The notes beneath the pieces were generated by a model. That model made no database searches. It saw nothing but the letters and a program-made list of their open reading frames with translations, and was not told where the DNA came from. From Bacteroides faecalis (lineage in GTDB: Bacteria > Bacteroidota > Bacteroidia > Bacteroidales > Bacteroidaceae): a stretch of DNA of 64,000 nucleotides. Position numbers and translations under genes: made by a program. Positions 39,511 through 48,781 of this stretch are shown here, in pieces. Numbering within the stretch: the stretch's first letter is position 1; the number at the start of each line of letters is the position of its first letter. The DNA lies in NCBI RefSeq assembly GCF_003865075.1, contig NZ_BHWB01000006.1, positions 1 through 64,000 of the forward strand. Reading direction: 5' to 3'.

Positions 39511-40749
39511 TTAAACGCCTTGTTTTTTATAATACAATATAACCCCATTCTCTTTTCGAAAAGCTGACCGGGCTACATCCTGCAACTGCTTTGCAGTTAC
39601 TCTACGATAACAATCCACCTCAGATTCCAAATCTTCCGCCTGTCCAAGCAGTTCGAACCAGGCTAGATTAGTCGCTACATTCAAATAATTGATATTTCCG
39701 AATATCTGGGTCGATTCAAACTTATTTTTTACTTTTTCCAATTCCTGTGCATCCACAGTTTCCTGCTGTAAAAGTTCTAATTCTTCCCGTACAGCAGCTT
39801 CAGCTTGTTCCAAAGACACACCGGCTGACGGTTTTCCACAAATATGGAACAAACCTGCATCTACACTACCGGCAATATATGCATCAATACTAGAGAATAG
39901 TTGTTTCTTTTGTACAAGACGCTGATTGAGTCGGCTAGAACGTCCATTACTTAATATATCTGATAAAATATCGAATGCGTAATAATCAGGAGAATGATGA
40001 TCACACATGTGATACGCCATAAATAGAGAATCAAGCGGCACATTGCGTTCCACCGTCAATCGGCGTTCTTCTGTTTGTACCAATTCCTGTGGTAGATTTC
40101 TTACCGGTACTTCCCTACGAGGAATAGGTCCAAACCACCTTTCTGTGAACGTCACCGCCTCTTCAAAAGAAATATTTCCTGTAACGGCCAGTATTGCATT
40201 ATTCGGAGCATAAAAACGGAAAAAGAAATCTTTTACTTCTTCCAAAGTCGCATTAGCAATATGCGATAAATCTTTTCCGATGGTCGGCCATTGATAAGGA
40301 TGTGTCCGATAAGCCAAGGGACGCAAAAGATGTCCCACATCTCCATAAGGTTGATTCAAACAACGTTGCTTGAACTCTTCCATTACCACCCCCCGCTGTA
40401 CTTCCAGACTCCGTTCACTGAAATCGAGACTCAGCATACGATCGGATTCCAGCCAAAAACCGGTTTCCACATTTTGCCGGGGTACAGTGAGATAGTAATT
40501 GGTAATGTCATTGTTTGTCCAGGCATTATTCTCACCACCCGCCAATTGAAGCGGCATATCATAATCGGGGATATTCATCGAGCCACCAAACATCAGATGT
40601 TCAAACAGATGGGCAAAGCCGGTATGTTCGGGATGTTCGTCGCGAGATCCCACATTATATAATATATTAAGGGCCACCATCTGCGTACTTTCGTCCTGCG
40701 AGTGTACCAGACGTAACCCATTGTCAAGAATATGCCTGTTTATTTTCAT
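39511..40749 (-). CDS. M16 family zinc peptidase
   Basis: A 412-residue insulinase/processing-peptidase family protein with the inverted zinc motif HLFEH (47-51) and a downstream Glu in EVQRGVVMEEFKQR, so the active site is complete. It has the N-terminal catalytic half and the C-terminal half (LFHICGKPSAGVS) of one M16B-type subunit. There is no signal peptide, so it is probably cytoplasmic. It begins at the base after the PPIase stop codon and ends 5 bp before the MATE gene. Confidence 0.92.
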   Translation of the reverse strand: MKINRHILDNGLRLVHSQDESTQMVALNILYNVGSRDEHPEHTGFAHLFEHLMFGGSMNIPDYDMPLQLAGGENNAWTNNDITNYYLTVPRQNVETGFWLESDRMLSLDFSERSLEVQRGVVMEEFKQRCLNQPYGDVGHLLRPLAYRTHPYQWPTIGKDLSHIANATLEEVKDFFFRFYAPNNAILAVTGNISFEEAVTFTERWFGPIPRREVPVRNLPQELVQTEERRLTVERNVPLDSLFMAYHMCDHHSPDYYAFDILSDILSNGRSSRLNQRLVQKKQLFSSIDAYIAGSVDAGLFHICGKPSAGVSLEQAEAAVREELELLQQETVDAQELEKVKNKFESTQIFGNINYLNVATNLAWFELLGQAEDLESEVDCYRRVTAKQLQDVARSAFRKENGVILYYKKQGV

Positions 40750-41586
40750 TTATTCTACTTCTACTTTTACAATCTTCACATCTTCTTCAGGACGGTCACT
40801 ACGATCCGTTTTCACCTGCTGAATCTTGTCTACGATATCCATTCCTTCTACTACTTCGCCAAACACAGTATATTCACCATCCAAGTGCGGAGTTCCTCCT
40901 ACTGTAGTATAGGCTTCTACCTGCTCGGGAGTAAAACGGAATTCTGGTTGTTTGGCAGCCTCTTCCTCTGCTTGGGCAATCAATTTGTCCTGTAACTCAA
41001 GAAGACCTTTTTCATCATTGTCTTTCCGCATCTTATAGATATCTTTCATGTGTTTCTGAGCCAGGTTATTAAAAATAAGAGTGACCTTATTTTCATTCAT
41101 CCCCCGTTCCATATTTATCAGGGCAGAGTCGTTGTAAACTTTACCTGTTACTATATAAAACTGACAACCGGATGACTCTTTCTTCGGATTCACATTATCT
41201 CCTTGACGGGCAGCAGATAAAGCACCTCTCTTATGAAAATATTTCGGATACACAAATTCTGCCGGGATGGTATAACCGACATCACCAGTACCCAACATTT
41301 TTCCTTTCGGAGCATTTTTTGATTCCGGATCACCGGCCTGTATCATAAACTCCTTAATCACACGATGGAATAATGTTCCGTCATACACTCCTTCTTTTGC
41401 CAACTTGATAAAGTTATCCCGATGTTTCGGTGTCTCATTATACAACTTAACTTTGATATCGCCCAAAGTTGTTTCAATCTTTACGAATGTTTCCTTATCC
41501 ATATTATCTCCTTTTTTGTTACCTGTTTTACAAGCCATGAGCCCGAAAAACGATATGGTTAATAGTATCAATACAATCTTTTTCAT
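40750..41586 (-). CDS. cyclophilin-type peptidyl-prolyl isomerase lipoprotein
   Basis: A 278-residue lipoprotein with lipobox GLMAC (Cys19). The cyclophilin fold carries GTLFHRVIKEFMIQAGDP (catalytic Arg, Phe and Gln) and SSGCQFYIVTGK. A ~75-residue charged helical insert (~165-225, MRKDNDEKGLLELQDKLIAQAEEEA) interrupts the domain before TVFGEVVEGMDIVDKI. This insert is not part of small cyclophilins. It probably folds envelope proteins, which fits the downstream TamB/TamL genes. It is the first gene of the leftward operon; a minus-strand TATATTTG box (complement 41614-41621) lies 28 bp upstream. Confidence 0.93.
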   Translation of the reverse strand: MKKIVLILLTISFFGLMACKTGNKKGDNMDKETFVKIETTLGDIKVKLYNETPKHRDNFIKLAKEGVYDGTLFHRVIKEFMIQAGDPESKNAPKGKMLGTGDVGYTIPAEFVYPKYFHKRGALSAARQGDNVNPKKESSGCQFYIVTGKVYNDSALINMERGMNENKVTLIFNNLAQKHMKDIYKMRKDNDEKGLLELQDKLIAQAEEEAAKQPEFRFTPEQVEAYTTVGGTPHLDGEYTVFGEVVEGMDIVDKIQQVKTDRSDRPEEDVKIVKVEVE

Positions 41587-41676
41587 AACACTTTTATTTA
41601 ATTTAAGTTTGCAAATATACGACTTTCACTTAAATCCTCTTACCTTTGTACCTTAATAAAAGAGGAAAAACCTGAT

Positions 41677-43041
41677 ATGATGAAATCTATATTAATCGTC
41701 GAAGATGATATCACTTTTGGGATGATGCTGAAAACCTGGTTAGGCAAAAAAGGATTTGAAGTATCTTCGGTAAGCAATATTGCCCGTGCGCGCAAGCATA
41801 TCGAAAGCCAGGAAACAGACCTGATTTTATCAGATTTACGTCTACCTGACCAAGATGGTATCGATCTCTTGAAATGGATGAACGGGCAGGATAAAAATAT
41901 TCCTCTTATCATTATGACAGGCTATGCAGACATCCAATCAGCTGTACAAGCAATGAAATTGGGGGCACGAGATTATGTCGCAAAACCAGTAAATCCGGAA
42001 GAGCTACTGAAGAAAATATCGGAAGCATTGCAAGAAGAACAAACTCCTGCCACTCCCATTGCTAGTAAATCTTCGCCTAAAAAAGTTGCTGCTAAAGAAG
42101 CTACAGAATCGCACCGGACATACCTGGAAGGAGAAAGTGAAGCTGCCAAACAGCTATATAATTATGTTGGTTTAGTAGCTCCCACTAATATGTCTGTACT
42201 TATCAACGGTTCGAGTGGAACCGGAAAAGAATATGTAGCTCACCGCATCCACCAACTTAGCAAACGAAATGATAAACCATTTATCGCAGTAGATTGTGGT
42301 TCTATTCCTAAAGAACTGGCAGCTTCCGAATTCTTTGGTCATGTGAAGGGTTCTTTTACCGGAGCTTTGAATGATAAAGCCGGTGCTTTTGTCGCTGCAA
42401 ATGGAGGTACGATCTTTTTGGATGAAATAGGAAATCTCAGTTATGAGGTACAAATACAACTTCTCCGGGCTTTACAGGAACGAAAAATACGTCCTGTCGG
42501 TTCAACTCAGGAAATAACGGTAGATATTCGCCTTGTATCCGCAACCAACGAGAATCTGGAACAAGCTATCGAGAAAGGTACCTTTAGAGAAGACCTTTAT
42601 CACCGAATCAATGAGTTTACCTTACGAATGCCGGATCTGAAAGATCGTAATGAAGATATCTTACTGTTTGCCAACTTTTTCCTTGATCAAGCTAACAAAG
42701 AATTGGATAAACATTTAATTGGTTTTGATTCCAGAGCATCCAGATTGCTAATGGATTACCATTGGCCTGGTAACCTGCGCCAAATGAAGAACATTGTAAA
42801 ACGTGCTACTTTATTAGCTCAGGGCAGTTTTATCACCCCTGCCGAACTGGGAACAGAACTATTAGAGACTACTGTGGCTAATACCACAAGTATGGCTTTA
42901 AGAAATGAAGAATCTGAAAAAGAACATATATTGGAAGCATTACGACAAACAGGAAACAACAAGAGTAAGGCTGCCCAATTACTAAACATAGATCGAAAAA
43001 CATTATATAATAAATTAAAGCTTTACAATATCGACCCATAG
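41677..43041 (+). CDS. NtrC-family sigma-54-dependent response regulator
   Basis: A 454-residue regulator with a receiver domain (D53 in LSDLRLPD, K103 in VAKPVNP) and an AAA+ sigma-54 interaction domain. The latter has Walker A GSSGTGKE 178-185, a GAFTGA loop present as GSFTGA (225-230), and GGTIFLDEIG (Walker B). A Fis-type helix-turn-helix (NNKSKAAQLLNIDRKTLYNKL) ends the protein. The Ala-to-Ser change in the loop keeps the critical Phe-Thr-Gly. A plus-strand -7 box TACCTTTG lies at 41641-41648. The hybrid kinase in the divergent operon is its probable partner. A near-consensus sigma-54 promoter lies 1.75 kb downstream. Confidence 0.94.
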   Translation: MMKSILIVEDDITFGMMLKTWLGKKGFEVSSVSNIARARKHIESQETDLILSDLRLPDQDGIDLLKWMNGQDKNIPLIIMTGYADIQSAVQAMKLGARDYVAKPVNPEELLKKISEALQEEQTPATPIASKSSPKKVAAKEATESHRTYLEGESEAAKQLYNYVGLVAPTNMSVLINGSSGTGKEYVAHRIHQLSKRNDKPFIAVDCGSIPKELAASEFFGHVKGSFTGALNDKAGAFVAANGGTIFLDEIGNLSYEVQIQLLRALQERKIRPVGSTQEITVDIRLVSATNENLEQAIEKGTFREDLYHRINEFTLRMPDLKDRNEDILLFANFFLDQANKELDKHLIGFDSRASRLLMDYHWPGNLRQMKNIVKRATLLAQGSFITPAELGTELLETTVANTTSMALRNEESEKEHILEALRQTGNNKSKAAQLLNIDRKTLYNKLKLYNIDP

Positions 43042-43077
43042 CAAAAGATATTTCTCATAACCTTAAAAATCCCCCCA

Positions 43078-44634
43078 ATGAACAAAAAAACACTATTTCC
43101 TCTTGCATTTATACCATTACTATCCACTAATTTGCAAGCACAAAAAGATTTGCAAATAGAACGTACGAATAAACGCCCCAATATTATCCTTTTCATGGTA
43201 GATGATATGGGTTGGCAAGATACATCACTTCCTTTCTGGACTGAAAAGACTAATTATAATAAATTATACGAGACACCTAATATGGAACGTCTTGCCCAAC
43301 AAGGAATGATGTTCACACAAGCATATGCGAGCAGTATTAGTTCTCCTTCAAGGTGTAGTCTTATCACCGGAACGAATGCCGCACGTCACCGGGTTACTAA
43401 TTGGACACTTCAAAAAGACCGAATGACAGACCGCAAAGACAGCCTATTGGAAGTACCTGATTGGAATAATAATGGTGTCAGCCAAGTACCCGGCACTAAT
43501 AACACCTTTGTCGGGACCTCTTTTGTGCAATTACTAAAAAACAACGGTTACCATACAATTCATTGCGGTAAAGCACATTTCGGTGCTATTGACACTCCGG
43601 GAGAAGATCCGCATCATTGGGGATTTGAGGTGAATATTTCCGGCCACGCAGCAGGAGGACTCGCCAGCTATCTCGGAGAGGAAAATTACGGTCATACCAA
43701 AGACGGAAAACCTGTCTCACTCATGTCGGTTCCCGGGCTCGAAAAATATTGGGGAACAGATACCTTTGTTACCGAAGCACTGACTCTGGAAGCCATTAAA
43801 GCCTTAGACAAAGCAAAGAAATACCATCAACCGTTTTATCTTTATATGTCACATTATGCCATCCATGTCCCACTGGATAAAGATATGCGTTTCTATGAAA
43901 AATATAAGAAAAAAGGAATGACCGACCATGAAGCAGCTTATGCCACCTTAATTGAAGGAATGGATAAAAGTCTGGGAGACTTAATGGATTGGCTGATAGA
44001 GAATGGGGAAGCGGATAATACTATTATCATTTTTATGAGTGACAATGGTGGTCTTGCCTCTGAATCTGCCTGGCGTGACGGTAAATTACATACCCAGAAT
44101 TATCCTTTAAACAGTGGTAAAGGCTCGACTTATGAGGGAGGCATTCGTGAGCCAATGATTGTCAGCTGGCCCGGTGTAGTAGCTCCTAGCAGCCGATGTA
44201 ATGATTATCTTTTAATAGAAGATTTTTATCCAACAATACTTGAAATGGCCGGTATAAAAAAATATCAAACTGTACAACCTATAGACGGAATCAGTTTCAT
44301 CCCTTTATTAAAACAAACGGGTAATCCTTCTAAAGGACGCAGCCTTTTCTGGAATATGCCTAATAACTGGGGAAATGACGGACCAGGAATCAACTTTAAT
44401 TGTGCAGTTCGCAACGGGGACTGGAAACTGATTTATTATTACGCTACCGGGAAAAAGGAACTATTCAATATCCCTAATGACATAAGCGAGAATAATGACC
44501 TCAGCTCTCTGCATCCGGATATTGTAAAACGTCTCTCCAAAGAATTAGGGAGTTATCTGAGAAAAGTTGGCGGACAACGTCCTACCTTCAAAGCTACAGG
44601 TAAACCTTGCCCTTGGCCGGATGACATAAATTAG
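43078..44634 (+). CDS. secreted sulfatase (Ser-type, S1 family)
   Basis: A 518-residue exported enzyme (signal peptide ~1-22, ending LQAQ) that removes sulfate esters from glycans. The metal site starts NIILFMVDDMGW. The formylglycine motif is S88-S-P-S-R92, the serine form, so activation needs an anaerobic radical-SAM maturase encoded elsewhere. Further landmarks are GKAHFG (in HTIHCGKAHFG), SHYAIHVP and FMSDNGG. The C-terminal subdomain has GDWKLIYYY. It lies 36 bp after the response regulator and is probably co-transcribed. The specific sulfated substrate cannot be deduced. Confidence 0.93.
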   Translation: MNKKTLFPLAFIPLLSTNLQAQKDLQIERTNKRPNIILFMVDDMGWQDTSLPFWTEKTNYNKLYETPNMERLAQQGMMFTQAYASSISSPSRCSLITGTNAARHRVTNWTLQKDRMTDRKDSLLEVPDWNNNGVSQVPGTNNTFVGTSFVQLLKNNGYHTIHCGKAHFGAIDTPGEDPHHWGFEVNISGHAAGGLASYLGEENYGHTKDGKPVSLMSVPGLEKYWGTDTFVTEALTLEAIKALDKAKKYHQPFYLYMSHYAIHVPLDKDMRFYEKYKKKGMTDHEAAYATLIEGMDKSLGDLMDWLIENGEADNTIIIFMSDNGGLASESAWRDGKLHTQNYPLNSGKGSTYEGGIREPMIVSWPGVVAPSSRCNDYLLIEDFYPTILEMAGIKKYQTVQPIDGISFIPLLKQTGNPSKGRSLFWNMPNNWGNDGPGINFNCAVRNGDWKLIYYYATGKKELFNIPNDISENNDLSSLHPDIVKRLSKELGSYLRKVGGQRPTFKATGKPCPWPDDIN

Positions 44635-44654
44635 CTTTATCAAAATACATATAT

Positions 44655-44700
44655 GTAGACAGGGAGTGTGGAATAATTCCACACTCCCTGTCTACATTTT
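44655..44700 (+). terminator. strong intrinsic terminator after the sulfatase gene
   Basis: A perfect 19-bp stem (GTAGACAGGGAGTGTGGAA 44655-44673 with its complement 44677-44695) closes a TAA loop and is followed by ATTTT. It isolates the small-protein gene downstream from sulfatase transcription. Confidence 0.88.
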
Positions 44701-44791
44701 CCACACATTCCTCAGACCTTTTCACAACTAGTCACTTCTTCATCTTATTCATATTACTATATATCAACCCATTACCCTCTCTCTCTTCTTT

Positions 44792-44808
44792 TTGGCACGT
44801 ACTTTGAA
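44792..44808 (+). promoter_or_regulatory. sigma-54 (-24/-12) promoter candidate
   Basis: TTGGCACG (44792-44799), four bases, then TTGAA (44804-44808). The -24 half is a full consensus match (TGGCAC with flanking T and G). The -12 half has TTGA where TTGC is expected. Spacing is exact. It lies ~100 bp before the small-protein ATG and downstream of the sigma-54 activator gene. No other comparable site was noticed in the window. Confidence 0.6.
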
Positions 44809-44907
44809 ACATATTTGAACGTAAGCGTAAAACGAAACAACCGATTCCTTAACACTTATAGAAGAGAATTGAAAACATATGTCTAATAATCTTTAAAGCA
44901 AACGATT

Positions 44908-45102
44908 ATGAAGAAATTAGTATTAGTAGTAGCGATGTTTATGTTTGTTTGTGGTGGTTCATTCCTTGTGAAGGCTCAGAGTAACTCTGAAAAAGCTGTG
45001 ACAGCCCCGACAGAAGTGAAAGCAATTGTTGTTGTTAATGACACAGTAGTCACAGACACTGTTGCCAAAGACAGCACAACAGCTGAGCCTGTCAAGGAAT
45101 AA
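44908..45102 (+). CDS. small exported Val/Thr-rich protein, unknown function
   Basis: A 64-residue protein with a clear signal peptide (MKKLVLVVAMFMFVCGGSF..., cleavage likely after VKA, residue 23). The ~41-residue mature part is Val/Thr/Ala-rich with no cysteine (VVVNDTVVTDTVAKDSTTAEP). I do not recognise a family. It has its own terminator-isolated unit, a ~90-nt leader and a sigma-54-type promoter, which supports it being a real regulated gene. The mature peptide looks disordered and could be a secreted signal, envelope-stress reporter or decoy peptide; none of these is shown by the sequence. Confidence 0.7.
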   Translation: MKKLVLVVAMFMFVCGGSFLVKAQSNSEKAVTAPTEVKAIVVVNDTVVTDTVAKDSTTAEPVKE

Positions 45103-45159
45103 CCTCACCCAAAACTCACAGGAACAAAGTTTGCCGAAGAATAGTAAGCACACTACAAA

Positions 45160-45202
45160 AAAACCATCCCTACTTCAGTCTATTCCGGGGATGGCTTTTT
45201 TT
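45160..45202. terminator. bidirectional terminator between small-protein and GH76 genes
   Basis: CCATCCC (45164-45170) pairs with GGGATGG (45188-45194). The stem is flanked by an A run on the left and a T run on the right, so it works for both convergent genes. Confidence 0.8.
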
Positions 45203-45211
45203 ATTCAAGAA

Positions 45212-46786
45212 TTATCGATTCTCTCTTTCCAATACAGCCAACCGAGCATACAATTCAACCAATGCTCCTTGCATCAATATTTCCCAGCTAGTCTTTGAAG
45301 TCCCTCCCCGCAAATCGTCATCATTTAAAAGATTATTACTTTGATGACAACTACTACTCCAAGCATGAAGCAATGATTTCTCTATATCATCAATATATTT
45401 ACGATCATTATCAATAGAATAAAGTTCGAAGAATCCACGACACATAATTGTATTGAACCAAGCATGTCCAGGAGAAAGAATATTAAAAGTAAGATTTAAC
45501 TCTTTCGAACGATAAGGCATAAACCACTTTTTATGACAACTTTTAGCTATGGCATAAGCTTCATCCAGATATTTCTGCTCACCGGTAATCTTATACAATA
45601 GACAAGCTGCCTGCAAAGGTTGTCCAGAATTATAGGAATATTTATTCTTCTCAATATCACCGGGTAAATTTGGATTTTCCGTATTCGGACGTACATTATC
45701 GAAGAAGAGATGATCAGACTTATCCTGCAAGATATTAATCATATAATCATAATATTTGATAGCCCAATCTAAATATTCCTGCTCATGAGTTGCCAGATAC
45801 ATCTTGCATCCTAATACTGCTGCCGGTCCGGTGGAACAGGAATGTTTACTTGTGCTAGGTTCGTTTAATTCTTTCCAATGAATACCTCCCCCGCAAGTCT
45901 CGTCCCACCCATGGTCTTTCAGATAGTTCCATACCACTTTAGCCTGAGTCAGGTATCGCATTTCATTGGTTTCTGTGTACCAATCAATCATATCGAGACC
46001 AATCCAAACATTATCATCATAGAAACGGTCATTTCCGGTATCCGGATAAACAGAATAAGCCAGAATATTATGATCCATCTGACAGAAATATTGTATTCCC
46101 GTAAACATCTTTTCGTCCATTGACTTATACTCATTCTCAATCTCACTTCCCTTGGTAGCTCCACGCATAGCAACGAATGCAGAAAGACCTGCACCTTGCC
46201 CCCACACCAAAGCATCACCCTCCCAATAAGCACCACCATTGTAAGGGTAATCACCTCTCCAGCAACTTCTTGGACTTTTACCAAAATACAATGCAATGAC
46301 GGAAGTCATATAAGAATGTGCACGATCTAACATAGCAGGTAATTTTAATTCCGGTTCCTCCTCCTTTTCATGGTAAGGAGCTACTGTACGGCTTTTAGCT
46401 GCCGAACGTTTACCCGCTTTATTAATAGCTACTACAGCAACTTCATAAGTAGCAAAATAGGGTACTTTCAATAAGTACTCATTCTTTTTCTCACTCTGTG
46501 CCGGCAATAAAACATGTCCCGGAGTAAAAGCATGAGCCGAAACATCCATGGTTATTTCTTTATAAGAAATCTCTACCAAATCCAAATCGTGATTAGTAGG
46601 ATTCACCCATTTCACAAGAAGTTCATTCTCATTGCTGGTAGGCTCTACGGTAAATGAACCTACCGGAGATATACTACCATTCACCGGATCACTTATCTCA
46701 ACATCTTCCTTTTTATCATCACTACAAGACGGGAAAACAAATAAGACGAAAAGGCTTAAAATAAATAGTTTATATATTGTTTTCAT
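45212..46786 (-). CDS. GH76 endo-alpha-1,6-mannanase, lipoprotein
   Basis: A 524-residue lipoprotein (lipobox FPSC, Cys21). Residues ~35-140 form a fibronectin/Ig-like domain (VKWVNPTNHDLDLVEISYK). Residues ~150-520 are the GH76 (alpha/alpha)6 barrel. The paired catalytic aspartates are D257-D258 in RFYDDNVWIGLDMIDWY, followed by the family tail WNYLKDHGWDETCGGGIHW. GH76 enzymes cut the alpha-1,6 backbone of yeast mannan. With a surface lipid anchor it probably acts outside the cell, like BT3792. It sits 18 bp downstream of the glycan-binding protein gene, as one operon. Confidence 0.9.
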   Translation of the reverse strand: MKTIYKLFILSLFVLFVFPSCSDDKKEDVEISDPVNGSISPVGSFTVEPTSNENELLVKWVNPTNHDLDLVEISYKEITMDVSAHAFTPGHVLLPAQSEKKNEYLLKVPYFATYEVAVVAINKAGKRSAAKSRTVAPYHEKEEEPELKLPAMLDRAHSYMTSVIALYFGKSPRSCWRGDYPYNGGAYWEGDALVWGQGAGLSAFVAMRGATKGSEIENEYKSMDEKMFTGIQYFCQMDHNILAYSVYPDTGNDRFYDDNVWIGLDMIDWYTETNEMRYLTQAKVVWNYLKDHGWDETCGGGIHWKELNEPSTSKHSCSTGPAAVLGCKMYLATHEQEYLDWAIKYYDYMINILQDKSDHLFFDNVRPNTENPNLPGDIEKNKYSYNSGQPLQAACLLYKITGEQKYLDEAYAIAKSCHKKWFMPYRSKELNLTFNILSPGHAWFNTIMCRGFFELYSIDNDRKYIDDIEKSLLHAWSSSCHQSNNLLNDDDLRGGTSKTSWEILMQGALVELYARLAVLERENR

Positions 46787-46804
46787 ACTTCTTTAATTTA
46801 AAGT

Positions 46805-48463
46805 TTACTTAAAAGGCACTACTACAGGAACTTCTTCGAACTTATCCATGGGGAATTCTATATTATTAAAACTATCATATTTACATACATGCATCAATAA
46901 CTCATGATCGGAGTTAGTTCCATCTTCAATAAAAGCAACGGGTGCACCGGCCGAAAAATCCCAACGTCCTAACAGCCCCTCCGGATTTTCTTCCACAAAA
47001 TTCCAAGCATTAGCTTTAAGCTGATCTTCCGTACGACAAACCGACCAAATTCGTGCTTCAAGCATAGCACCACCAAAGAACCGTACATTATCAAAAGCCT
47101 TTCCTATGGAGATTTTACCATCATCGCCACCTGCACAAAGGTCTATTTCAGAGAAATTTATACTATTCTCTTTTATTTCACCCCAATCCACTTTGTTGCC
47201 ATTAATATAAAGTTTGTACTTGTTTTGTGGATCATTCTGTTCCACATCACAATCTACTACTAATGCGAGGTGCATCCATTCTCCAAGTTTAATTACATCA
47301 TGTCTAGTCCTCAACTTCAACTTGTCTCCCGTTCCAACCAAATCAATCACTCTCCATTGGTTCCCTCCTTCTACTCCTTGATCACCATCATCACCACCAC
47401 GAAGAATAAAATACCCTTCCTTCCCCATGAGTGTCTGTAACCAATAAGTATTATCAATGCGGCAGATTAATTCCCAAGTCATCTTTTTTAATTTGAAGTT
47501 ATTGTTTTTTGCTTTCAATGCATCTGCTCCAGCACCAGACATCTCAGCAAAGTGAGTCCAGACGGCATAATCTCTACCTAAGTTCATGGCATAGCGTTTA
47601 TCCGGCGCAATCTTTACACGGATAGATTGTGATACCTGTTTTTTAGCATCAGTCAAAGTGAATGACGTTTCTCCAGCCTTTTTTCCGTATACTGTAACCG
47701 TATTACCATAAATTTCCAAACGGATAATTTTTGTATCTCCTGCGTCCAGAATCTTATACTCCCCATTACCACTTGTAATTTTCATCTGTTGGCTTCCTTG
47801 ATTCGCCTTAATTAATATAACATCTCCATCTGTGTCTGTCAGAATCGGTTTCGGAGCAATTACCTCTAAAGTAACCAAAGCCTCTTTACCCTTTCTATCA
47901 ATAATCTTAATCTCCGCACTGCCTTGTCCGATACCTTTTACAATAAACTTTTCAGTATCTTCAAGCTGATCTTTACCCCAAATTTCAACACATTGATTCT
48001 CATCCTCTACTTCTAATGAATATCCTCCGTTTCCTGTACATATTTCGACCATAGCTTCATCTTCGCCTTCTACATCCGAATAGAGTGTATACGAGGTCTC
48101 TTTGAGTTTTAAATCAAACTCTGCAGCTGTATTTACTTGGATCTTAACACGCTGATAGTACTTATCTTTTAGATATACTACACCCTGAGCATTATTTTCT
48201 CCAGGCACAGCTGTCAGTTTTATCTTATTACCGTCGATTTCAGCTGTAACGACTTCTTCATTCGCAGAAGTCACAGTATATTCTCCATTGCCAGACACAA
48301 TATTAACTAGTCGGGTCTCGCCCTGCACAATATTCATTTCATTGGCATCGACTTTCAGCTCAACCATATCAGCAGGTGTTCCATTGTTTTGGTTATCGTC
48401 ATCATCGCTACATGCACAAAGACAAAGCAGTGAGACGAAAATAAAATACTTTGTAAATTTCAT
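46805..48463 (-). CDS. surface glycan-binding lipoprotein with Ig-like repeats and LamG domain
   Basis: A 552-residue lipoprotein (lipobox LCAC, followed by the SDDDDNQN acidic stretch often seen before surface export). Three Ig/BACON-like repeats follow (~34-110, ~113-205, ~210-285), each with a GNGEY or GNGGY turn. A C-terminal concanavalin-like LamG_3 domain comes next (~290-535; GEWMHLALVVDC, GDDGKISIG, EARIWSVCRTEDQL). It has no catalytic motifs. It likely binds mannan at the surface and passes it to the GH76, comparable to BT3791. A pair of 21-bp-spaced repeats lies upstream. Confidence 0.85.
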   Translation of the reverse strand: MKFTKYFIFVSLLCLCACSDDDDNQNNGTPADMVELKVDANEMNIVQGETRLVNIVSGNGEYTVTSANEEVVTAEIDGNKIKLTAVPGENNAQGVVYLKDKYYQRVKIQVNTAAEFDLKLKETSYTLYSDVEGEDEAMVEICTGNGGYSLEVEDENQCVEIWGKDQLEDTEKFIVKGIGQGSAEIKIIDRKGKEALVTLEVIAPKPILTDTDGDVILIKANQGSQQMKITSGNGEYKILDAGDTKIIRLEIYGNTVTVYGKKAGETSFTLTDAKKQVSQSIRVKIAPDKRYAMNLGRDYAVWTHFAEMSGAGADALKAKNNNFKLKKMTWELICRIDNTYWLQTLMGKEGYFILRGGDDGDQGVEGGNQWRVIDLVGTGDKLKLRTRHDVIKLGEWMHLALVVDCDVEQNDPQNKYKLYINGNKVDWGEIKENSINFSEIDLCAGGDDGKISIGKAFDNVRFFGGAMLEARIWSVCRTEDQLKANAWNFVEENPEGLLGRWDFSAGAPVAFIEDGTNSDHELLMHVCKYDSFNNIEFPMDKFEEVPVVVPFK

Positions 48464-48781
48464 AATACATTAAATTTAATTCGAACGAAATAAAAAGATA
48501 ACAACTCTATTGATTAAAGAAATGCAGACAAAGGATTGTAGTATTGATTCATCGTTTTAAGATAAAATTTAAACATGTTTTTCATTCTATTAATTCATCG
48601 ATAAAATTAAGATATTAGTCTACCTTTCAGTACAAAGGGAACATATTTTAGAACAATAGGCACGTATATTTACTATTTTGGCACAATTACATTATATTGT
48701 TACGGCTATGAAATGCAAAATAATGAAAGATTAAACAATGAATGCCTACTATTTACAGATAAATAATCATTCAAAAGAACA
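48464..48781. promoter_or_regulatory. promoter region of SGBP-GH76 operon with 21-bp-spaced direct repeats
   Basis: A 318-bp AT-rich gap between the HTCS stop and the SGBP start. AGGCAC (48658-48663) and TGGCAC (48679-48684) are direct repeats 21 bp apart, about two helical turns, as AraC-type domains of HTCS regulators commonly require. No perfect TAnnTTTG box is found on the minus strand. Nothing else is recognised. Confidence 0.45.
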
